A stretch of DNA of 10,932 nucleotides from Pseudomonadota bacterium. Lineage in GTDB: Bacteria; Pseudomonadota; Gammaproteobacteria; Burkholderiales; Burkholderiaceae. The stretch is from assembly GCA_963205525.1 (NCBI GenBank), contig CAUJJP010000096.1, positions 1 through 10,932 on the forward strand, written 5' to 3'. Shown here piece after piece: positions 1 through 5,466 of the stretch (position 1 is the stretch's first letter; each line of letters opens with the position of its first letter). Made by a program: the position numbers and the translations under genes. The notes under the pieces are model-generated. The model was not told the origin of the DNA and did not search any database. It saw only the letters and a list, made by a program, of their open reading frames with translations.

Positions 1-2
1 CG

Positions 3-449
3 CGCACCCACAGCCGCAGCGCCAGCCTGGACGCGCGCTACCTCGGCGCCCTGCTCGGCCTGCAGTGCAGCCCGTCCGGACTCGGGACCGCGGGCCTGCT
101 GCTGCGCGGCGGCCACGACGACCCCGACACCCAGGGCCGCCCTGGCGGCGCGCAGCGCATCCGCTCGCTGCTCGCCCTGTGGCGCGGCGGCGTCGGCGAG
201 CAGGCCAGGCTGGACCTGAGCTGGCGCATCACGCGCTCGCAGGACAGCGAAGGCTATAGCGAGTTGCTGGAGAACAACGCCGTCCGCCACATGCGGCTGC
301 ACCAGTTCTCGGCCGAACTCGGCCTGCCGGCCGGGCCGCCGGGGCTGGAGTGGGTGCTCCAGTTCCAGGCCAGCGTGCAGGACAGCAACCTGGCGCTGTT
401 CCGCTACCGCGCGCGCTCGGCATACACCGGGTTGCGCCAGCAGTGGTGA
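3..449 (+). CDS. C-terminal part of a probable outer-membrane beta-barrel protein (5' end outside window)
   Basis: The open frame enters from the left edge and ends at TGA 447-449, giving about 148 residues without a start. Alternating polar and hydrophobic stretches separated by turns run through it, for example LEWVLQFQAS, SNLALFRYRA and SAYTGLRQQW. That pattern, with an aromatic last residue (W), is what the final strands of an outer-membrane beta-barrel look like, because the assembly machinery recognises a C-terminal aromatic residue. I do not recognise the exact family; a periplasmic TPR domain fused to a barrel is possible, but the N-terminal part is missing. The next gene lies about 420 bases downstream behind its own regulatory region, so this gene is probably a separate unit. 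Being a coding end is fairly sure; the barrel assignment is inference. Confidence 0.6.
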   Translation, partial: RTHSRSASLDARYLGALLGLQCSPSGLGTAGLLLRGGHDDPDTQGRPGGAQRIRSLLALWRGGVGEQARLDLSWRITRSQDSEGYSELLENNAVRHMRLHQFSAELGLPAGPPGLEWVLQFQASVQDSNLALFRYRARSAYTGLRQQW

Positions 450-702
450 GCGCGGCCTTGCAGCTCCGGCCGGGGCCAGTGTTGCCGGGCTGCAACGTCG
501 TCGCCGTGCAATACGGCACGCGGCTTGCGTCGCTGTCGGAACCCTGATCCATGCGGTCCATAATCGCCGCTGCCGCAGTCCCCCCTCGAGCGGGTGGCGG
601 GCAGAATGCCAGCGGGCAGCGCTGCAATTCAACGCAGCCGTGGCCCGCGGCAACGACAGGAGGAACCGGGGCGTCGCCCCGCCCGCAGATGAAGCAAGAC
701 CA

Positions 703-718
703 TGTGACCGCCATCACA
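703..718. promoter_or_regulatory. CRP/Vfr-type operator, perfect TGTGA-N6-TCACA
   Basis: The sequence is TGTGA, CCGCCA, TCACA: both five-base half-sites match the CRP consensus exactly with the canonical six-base spacer. It lies 150 bases before the start codon of the RTX/S-layer-like gene, in an activator-compatible place. CRP-family regulators (CRP, Vfr and relatives) bind this pattern. Which family member binds here, and whether it activates, cannot be read from the sequence. Confidence 0.55.
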
Positions 719-822
719 CCGCCCCTCGGGCTGGCGCGGCACACTGGCCCGACAGGCTGGCCTCAGCATCTTTCTTCGGAGGGTGTTGAGTCGAGCGTGG
801 GTAGCAAGAAGTCTCGTGCTCG

Positions 823-840
823 GTTTCTTTGCAAGGAAAC
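823..840. promoter_or_regulatory. Imperfect 18-base palindrome in the 5' leader
   Basis: GTTTCTTTGCAAGGAAAC is self-complementary except for one position pair (T828 with G835, a wobble pair in RNA). It is centred on TTGCAA, 28 bases before the ATG. It could be an operator or a leader-RNA stem near the ribosome binding site. There is no direct evidence of function. Confidence 0.3.
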
Positions 841-868
841 TTTCAGCGACACAACAGGAGTCTGATCA

Positions 869-3800
869 ATGGCTTTCATTAACACCGTGGTCGGCCGCGC
901 CGCCGCGTCCATCTGGGGCTTGAAGCTCGGCAACGCGACAACGAACGCGGTGCTGGCGCAGATCAACGCCCAGGGCGGCTCCGATGCCGCCATCGCCGCT
1001 GTCGTCAACAGCGCCTTCAACACCATCTACGCGAGCTACAGCAACGCCGACATCGCCGCTGCGTTCGTGAACAACCTGGGTGTCACCGGCGCCGCTGCCA
1101 CCGATGGCATCGCACTCGTGACCGCCGAGCTGGACGCGGCTGCTGCCGGCACCCGCGGCGCGACGCTGATGGCCGTCGCCAACGTCTTCGCCGGCATGGG
1201 CGCCGACGCCACCTACGGCGCCTTCGCCCGCGCCTTCAACGCCCGCGTCGACGCGGCGGTGGACTACTCCGCGCAGGCCGGCACCGTGGACAGCCCCTTC
1301 GGCGGCTGGACCGGCAACTCCTTCTTCACCCTCAGCGGTGCGCAGGACTACGTCGTCGGCACGCCCGGCGACGACATCATCAACGCCTGGGAATTCGCCG
1401 GCATGTCGACGCTGCAAAGCGGCGACTTCGTCGACGGCGGCGCCGGCAACGACCTGCTCTACGCCGACCTCATCAACCAGGGCGACGCGATCACCCCGAT
1501 CTCGCGCAACGTCGAGACCGTGGCCTACCGGGTCCAGGACCTCGGCACCGCCCCCGGCGACAACAACGTCTCGGATGCGGGCCGCGTCACCGTCGACGCC
1601 CAGCGCATCGACGGCGAACTGCGCTACGAGAACAACAACAGCCGCGCCGACCTGATCATCGAGGACGTGCGCATCGCTGCCAGCCAGATCACCAAGGACA
1701 TCACCATCGCCATGGTCGAGACCGACCCCGGCCACGTGGACTTCGGTGTCTATTTCGACCAGCACTCGCTGCGCGCCAGCACCTCCGCCAGCGCCACCCT
1801 GACGCTGGACGTGCTGGACCAGTTCGGTGTCCAGGGCCTGAACCTCGACCCGGGCGAGACCGCCGGTCCGCTGGTGAACAACCCCTATGACGGCGTGCGC
1901 TTCAACTACGGCGGCCGCGACGTCCAGCTCAACGACGCCCGCTGGAAGCTCACCGGCGCCAAGACCTATGACGAGCTGCTGGTCCTGATCCAGGCCATGC
2001 TTGACAACGAGCCCATCACCAACGGCTCCGGCACCCTGCCGCGCGTCGTCGCCTCGCTGGGTTCCGCCTTCACCGTCACCGCCTCCAACGGCGTGCAGGT
2101 CAGCGGCACCTCCATCGTCCTGAGCGCCTCCGGCGCCGGCGTCTCGTTCGCGCCCGGCTCCTGGATCGCCTCCGCCGGCGTGCCGGCCGGCTCCTCGGTC
2201 TACGCCAACCAGTCGGTGGCTTCCGGCGTCAGCAACGACCTCGTCACCAGCACCATCGTGCTCGACGACGTCGGCCGCGGCAGCAACGGCGGCGACCTCG
2301 TCGTCGGCGGCCTGTCGGTCGGCGAGACCTCCACCTCGCAGGGTGTGGGCAAGTTCGACATCACCGTCGAGCGCACCAGCCGCCTGCAGAACATCGATTC
2401 CACCAACAACGCGTTGAAGGAAGTGGTGTTCAAGAACGGCCTGAGCACCGGTGACGTGGTGGTGCTGGGCGACGCCTCTGGCGGCAGCAACGGACTGCCC
2501 GGCCAGGAAACCGGTGCCAGCGCCAGCCACGCCGATGGCTACGGCTTCAACGATGTGCGCCTGATCGACGCCTCCGCCATGGCCGGCAAGGTGACCTTCG
2601 ACGCCCTGGTGACCCAGGACTCGTTCGCCAAGTACGTGCAGACCACCGACACCCAGGGCGACCCGGCCGGTGACAACACCTCCACCCCGGGCCAGACCAC
2701 CCAGCGTGCCGACTTCATCTACAGCGGCGGCACCAACAACGACAGCATCACCGTCGACGTGGTTGCCGCAACCCTGTCGAGCCACAGCACGGTGCTCGCC
2801 GGTCGCGAGGACTTCACGTTCAAGATCAATGGCGGTGCCGGCGACGACGCGATCAAGTTCCGCGTCATCGACAACGGCAACCTGGCCACGCTCGGCAACT
2901 GGTACGAGATCCAGCACTGGCTGAAGAACGCCACCATCAACTCCGGTGCCGGCAACGACACCGTGCGCACCCCGGGTGCGGGCGACGTGGCGATCTACAC
3001 CGAAGACGGCGCCGACACCGTCTACGCCGACAACGCGGGCGCGGCCAACTACGGCGAGACCGCGGGCGCGATCAGGAACGTCAACCCCGACACCTACGTG
3101 GGGGATGGCGAGAACGGCATCTTCGTCTTCAACACCGAAGACCAGGTGACGGCGCTTGACGCCTCGCGCAACCGCAACGATCTGCGCTCCGGCACGAACG
3201 CGCGCTTCGACGATCCGGGCACCGCGGGCGCCCTGGAGAGCCTGCATCGCGCCACCATCACCGTCACCTACATGGGCCTGACGGCGAGTGCCCTGCTGCC
3301 GGCGAACGTGTACCACCCGACGCCGCTGCACGTGAACCAGGCCATCAAGGCGGCGATCAACAACGACGCCGTGCTGAGCAAGCTGCTGGTGGCGCAGGAC
3401 GGCCCGGGCTACACCCTGGTCGTGAAGTCGCTCATCGACGGCGCGCAGGTCGTCGGCGACCTGGGGGTCGACTCGACCTCCTTCGACGCCAGCGTCCTGT
3501 CTTCCACCGATCTCGCGGCGCTGTGCGCGGCGCTGGGTCTGACCGGAGGTGGTGCCACGCTGATCGCGGCACAGGCACTGCTGGATGCGGGCGCGACCTA
3601 CTTCGACGGTCTGCCGGCCTATGACACGGCGCTCGCCAACGACGGTGTTGCCGACATCACGGGTGCGATCAGCGGCGCGATCAGCGACAACATCATCTAC
3701 CCGGGAACCGGCAACGACGTGCTGGTGCTCGGCACCGGTGCGCTGAGCAACGACACCGTGGTCTTCGGCGCTGGCTTCGGCAACGACACCATCGTGCACT

Positions 3801-4192
3801 TCGCGGCCACCGCCGCCGGCACCGGCGACGACGTGATGGACTTCAGCGCCATCCGCGGCACTGGAGCGCTGGCGCTGGACAACCAGTCGACCATCTCTGC
3901 GGGTGCGGCGGGCGCCATGGGTGCGGTCGTGGGCGGTTCGATCGACATCCGTGCCGACGACGGCAACACCAACACCCTGGCCAAGGTGGCGGCGCTGTAC
4001 ACCGACAGCGGTACCGCTTCGCCGATCACCCAGTTGTTCATCACCGTGGACGCAGCGACCAACCTGGCCAAGGTCTACCAGATCGTGGACCCGGCGGGCG
4101 TGAGCGCCGCCACCGCCACCCTGATGGGCACGGTGGACCTGGCGAACACCTCGTGGGCCGCCGCGACCATGCTGATCGACAACTTCGCCTGA
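869..4192 (+). CDS. RTX/S-layer-like surface protein, type I secretion substrate
   Basis: This 1107-residue acidic protein has no N-terminal signal peptide and only one cysteine that I can see (in ALCAAL), both typical of T1SS-exported surface proteins. An alanine-rich helical N-terminus (about 1-140) is followed by scattered RTX-type calcium-binding motifs: GTPGDDI near 163, GGAGNDLL near 190, GGAGDDAI near 655, SGAGNDTV near 692, PGTGNDVLVL near 945, GFGNDTI near 969 and GTGDDVMDF near 985. Long Thr/Ser/Gly-rich beta regions lie between them. The protein ends in LIDNFA, a hydrophobic-acidic end like known T1SS C-terminal signals. The start is set by AGGAG eight bases upstream. Size, composition and neighbours suggest an S-layer or other abundant cell-surface layer protein, comparable in style to Caulobacter RsaA, which is also T1SS-exported. 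An RTX adhesin is the main alternative; no protease or lipase motif is visible. Confidence 0.85.
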   Translation: MAFINTVVGRAAASIWGLKLGNATTNAVLAQINAQGGSDAAIAAVVNSAFNTIYASYSNADIAAAFVNNLGVTGAAATDGIALVTAELDAAAAGTRGATLMAVANVFAGMGADATYGAFARAFNARVDAAVDYSAQAGTVDSPFGGWTGNSFFTLSGAQDYVVGTPGDDIINAWEFAGMSTLQSGDFVDGGAGNDLLYADLINQGDAITPISRNVETVAYRVQDLGTAPGDNNVSDAGRVTVDAQRIDGELRYENNNSRADLIIEDVRIAASQITKDITIAMVETDPGHVDFGVYFDQHSLRASTSASATLTLDVLDQFGVQGLNLDPGETAGPLVNNPYDGVRFNYGGRDVQLNDARWKLTGAKTYDELLVLIQAMLDNEPITNGSGTLPRVVASLGSAFTVTASNGVQVSGTSIVLSASGAGVSFAPGSWIASAGVPAGSSVYANQSVASGVSNDLVTSTIVLDDVGRGSNGGDLVVGGLSVGETSTSQGVGKFDITVERTSRLQNIDSTNNALKEVVFKNGLSTGDVVVLGDASGGSNGLPGQETGASASHADGYGFNDVRLIDASAMAGKVTFDALVTQDSFAKYVQTTDTQGDPAGDNTSTPGQTTQRADFIYSGGTNNDSITVDVVAATLSSHSTVLAGREDFTFKINGGAGDDAIKFRVIDNGNLATLGNWYEIQHWLKNATINSGAGNDTVRTPGAGDVAIYTEDGADTVYADNAGAANYGETAGAIRNVNPDTYVGDGENGIFVFNTEDQVTALDASRNRNDLRSGTNARFDDPGTAGALESLHRATITVTYMGLTASALLPANVYHPTPLHVNQAIKAAINNDAVLSKLLVAQDGPGYTLVVKSLIDGAQVVGDLGVDSTSFDASVLSSTDLAALCAALGLTGGGATLIAAQALLDAGATYFDGLPAYDTALANDGVADITGAISGAISDNIIYPGTGNDVLVLGTGALSNDTVVFGAGFGNDTIVHFAATAAGTGDDVMDFSAIRGTGALALDNQSTISAGAAGAMGAVVGGSIDIRADDGNTNTLAKVAALYTDSGTASPITQLFITVDAATNLAKVYQIVDPAGVSAATATLMGTVDLANTSWAAATMLIDNFA

Positions 4193-4215
4193 TGTCGTCA
4201 GACACCTGAGCGCAA

Positions 4216-4239
4216 GCCCCGTCGCCCCGGCGGCGGGGC
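4216..4239 (+). other. Strong hairpin between the stop codon and the terminator
   Basis: GCCCCGTCGC pairs with GCGGCGGGGC (ten pairs, one of them G-U) across a CCCG loop. It lies 23 bases after the stop codon and has no T-tract. It could protect the 3' end of an abundant surface-protein mRNA from exonucleases or assist termination; this role is inference. Confidence 0.45.
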
Positions 4240-4257
4240 CCAGGCCCAGGTTCAAGC

Positions 4258-4284
4258 AAGGCCCGGCTCGTCCGGGCCTTTTTT
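4258..4284 (+). terminator. Rho-independent terminator of the RTX/S-layer-like gene
   Basis: AAGGCCCGG and CCGGGCCTT form a perfect nine-pair stem around a CTCGT loop, and six T residues (4279-4284) end the structure. It lies about 65 bases after the stop codon. It separates the substrate gene from the exporter genes, so substrate and exporter can be made in very different amounts. Confidence 0.9.
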
Positions 4285-4515
4285 CGGCCGTCCTCGTTGC
4301 GACGCGGTTCGCCACGACGCGGATCGCCTCCTGGGTGACCACGCCATGCGGCGGCGTTGCTCCTCCTCGCGGGCCCGAGCCCGCGGCGTCCTCGCGTCTT
4401 GCCAGCACCCTGCAGCGCAACCCGCCCGGGCCGTCCGAGCGCCCGATCCAGGATCACCGGTGTGTTCCCGCCACGGTGAGGCCACCTCAACACAGCACCG
4501 GCGTTCTCTGCAGTC

Positions 4516-4533
4516 TATAATTCATATATGAAT
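4516..4533 (+). promoter_or_regulatory. TATAAT -10 box and 14-base palindrome over the start codon (probable leaderless promoter)
   Basis: A perfect -10 hexamer TATAAT occupies 4516-4521, only six bases before the ATG at 4528. Transcription normally starts about seven bases after the -10 box, which would place +1 on the A of the ATG and give a leaderless mRNA. No Shine-Dalgarno sequence precedes the ATG, which agrees. ATTCATATATGAAT (4520-4533) is a perfect palindrome over the -10 end, the predicted +1 and the start codon. No good -35 is seen at the usual distance; TCAACA at 4487-4492 is too far. AT-rich sequence of this kind right before the gene could also be what remains of a transposon left end. 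Confidence 0.6.
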
Positions 4534-5466
4534 ACACGCCTGCAGATCCGCCTGCAAACCACGCCGGAGCAGGAGCGCCAGCTCCAGGCGCTGCAGGCGC
4601 TGTTCGTGCAGGCCTGCAACGGCCTGGCGGCGCAGGCGCAGGCCAGCGGGGTGTGGAGCCGGATCGGCCTGCACCAGCTCGCCTCCCACACGCTGCGCAG
4701 CCGCTACCCGGAGCTCGGCGCGCAGATGGCCTGCAACGTCATCTACTCGGTCTCGCGCGCGGCGCGGCTGCTGTTCCAGCATCCGGCCAGCCCCTGGCAC
4801 GGGCGCCAGCGCAGCCCGGCCGGGGTGCCGCGGTTGCGCTTCGGGCCGGCGGCGCCGGTCTATTTCGACCGCCACACGCTCAACGTGCGCGACGGCCATG
4901 CGTCCATGTACTCGCTGGACGGCCGGCTGCGCTTCAACCTGCCGCTGGCGCCGGCCGACGAGTTCCGGCTGCGCCACGGCGGCATCCGCGAGATCGCGCT
5001 GCATCGCGACGCCCAGGGCCTGCGGCTGGACTTCATGTTCGCGCCCGCCGTGGCGGGCGAGCCGGCAGGCGCGACGGCGCATGCCCAGCCGTCCGACCCG
5101 GTACTGCCCGAGTACCTGCTGCTGCTCGACGCCAGCGAGGAAGCGGCTTGCGAACAGCGCCCCCAGGGCCAGGCTGCGCCCAGCCCGCCATCGGGCTTGC
5201 AGGCCCGATGGCCCTCGCCAGGCGAATTACCGTCCGCAGTGGACGGTGATTCGTCCGCGCTCGGCCCCCCGAGGGGGGACCAGGAAACTTGGGGCGGCCC
5301 GGCGTTTCCTGGTGAGGCCAGGCAGCGCGCCGGCGACGGGGGCGCTGACGGGGCCGCCGACGCCACCGACGATGCCGCCGTGAACACCCATGTCGCCGCG
5401 CCCGCCGCCCGCCGCGCCGCACCTGCCCGAACCCGAAGCGCCTCCCAGCGGAGCCATCGCACGTGA
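4528..5466 (+). CDS. TnpB-derived protein lacking most of the RuvC nuclease
   Basis: Residues 1-205 follow the layout of the N-terminal half of TnpB (IS200/IS605 OrfB). There is an N-terminal strand with a TPEQ helix start (RLQIRLQTTPEQERQLQALQ, 4-23), a helical REC-like part including a CNVIYSVSRAARLLFQ helix (69-84), GVPRLRF (99-105) in place of the usual G-F-P-R-F-K, wedge-type strands (VYFDRHTLNV, SLDGRLRFNL) and IREIALHRDAQGLRLDFMF (153-171). EYLLLLDAS (195-203) sits where TnpB has RuvC-I, with D201 close to the place of the catalytic aspartate D191 of ISDra2 TnpB. The catalytic Glu, the last Asp and the zinc finger are absent, so no nuclease activity is expected. From about residue 211 a low-complexity tail is read through the hairpin cluster. 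The stop overlaps the next start (GTGA). It may be a domesticated RNA-binding regulator or a truncated remnant. The homology is judged by eye. Confidence 0.7.
   Translation: MNTRLQIRLQTTPEQERQLQALQALFVQACNGLAAQAQASGVWSRIGLHQLASHTLRSRYPELGAQMACNVIYSVSRAARLLFQHPASPWHGRQRSPAGVPRLRFGPAAPVYFDRHTLNVRDGHASMYSLDGRLRFNLPLAPADEFRLRHGGIREIALHRDAQGLRLDFMFAPAVAGEPAGATAHAQPSDPVLPEYLLLLDASEEAACEQRPQGQAAPSPPSGLQARWPSPGELPSAVDGDSSALGPPRGDQETWGGPAFPGEARQRAGDGGADGAADATDDAAVNTHVAAPAARRAAPARTRSASQRSHRT
5187..5313. repeat. Cluster of four consecutive inverted repeats (stem-loops) in the 3' part of the TnpB-derived gene
   Basis: Four hairpins occur within 127 bases. First, 5187-5212 has ten pairs (GCCATCGGGC, loop TTGCAG). 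Second, 5221-5255 has fifteen pairs including two G-U (GGCGAATTACCGTCC with GGACGGTGATTCGTC, loop GCAGT). Third, 5265-5278 is C6-GA-G6. Fourth, 5279-5313 has ten perfect pairs (ACCAGGAAAC with GTTTCCTGGT, 15-base spacer). Such density is not expected inside a coding region and breaks the protein's resemblance to TnpB. The likeliest reading is a dispersed palindromic repeat of the genome inserted here. A structured RNA related to the omega RNA that overlaps tnpB 3' ends is an alternative. Confidence 0.7.

Larger units (their letters stand above)
450..868 (+). other. Intergenic regulatory region upstream of the RTX/S-layer-like gene
   Basis: These 419 bases show no convincing coding frame. They hold a short hairpin at 667-681 (CGGGGC, loop GTC, GCCCCG), a perfect CRP-type palindrome at 703-718, an imperfect 18-base palindrome at 823-840 and the ribosome binding site AGGAG at 856-860, eight bases before the ATG at 869. 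A weaker stem (CGTGC/GCACG) lies near 504-519. I see no rho-independent terminator for the gene ending at 449, and no clear -35/-10 pair. The long leader suits a strongly and separately regulated surface-protein gene. Confidence 0.6.
4193..4527 (+). other. Intergenic region between the RTX gene and the exporter operon
   Basis: No gene is supported in these 335 bases. They hold a 10-pair hairpin at 4216-4239, a rho-independent terminator at 4258-4284, a 13-base near-perfect direct repeat (GACGCGGTTCGCC at 4301-4313 and GACGCGGATCGCC at 4316-4328, one mismatch), a 7-pair hairpin at 4368-4385 (CGCGGGC, loop CCGA, GCCCGCG) and the -10 box of the next gene at 4516-4521. The last ~20 bases are strikingly AT-rich for this DNA. 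Confidence 0.65.

Noticed and set aside
551..865. A 104-codon + strand frame in the leader of the RTX gene
   Set aside because: It has no ribosome binding site, a Pro/Arg/Gly-rich product without family features, and it covers the CRP-type site and other regulatory structure.
450..868. A guide-like match between the 3' region of the TnpB-derived gene and the RTX promoter region
   Set aside because: I compared the two regions by eye for a shared stretch of guide length and found none that is convincing. A computed search of 5130-5470 against 450-868 and 4193-4530 for 12-20 base matches would settle it.
866..4420. A 1184-codon open frame on the - strand opposite the RTX gene
   Set aside because: It is a frame shadow: the + strand has a good ribosome binding site, RTX motifs and a T1SS-type C-terminus, while the antisense product is a low-complexity Gly/Val/Arg/Asp string. 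Long antisense frames are common in GC-rich DNA with strong third-position bias.
5187..5313. A CRISPR array
   Set aside because: The hairpins differ from each other and there are no regularly spaced identical direct repeats.
4528..5466. A complete, active TnpB nuclease or a full IS200/IS605 element
   Set aside because: The catalytic Glu and last Asp, the zinc finger and the C-terminal half are absent. No TnpA (Y1 transposase) is nearby, and no paired element ends could be recognised.
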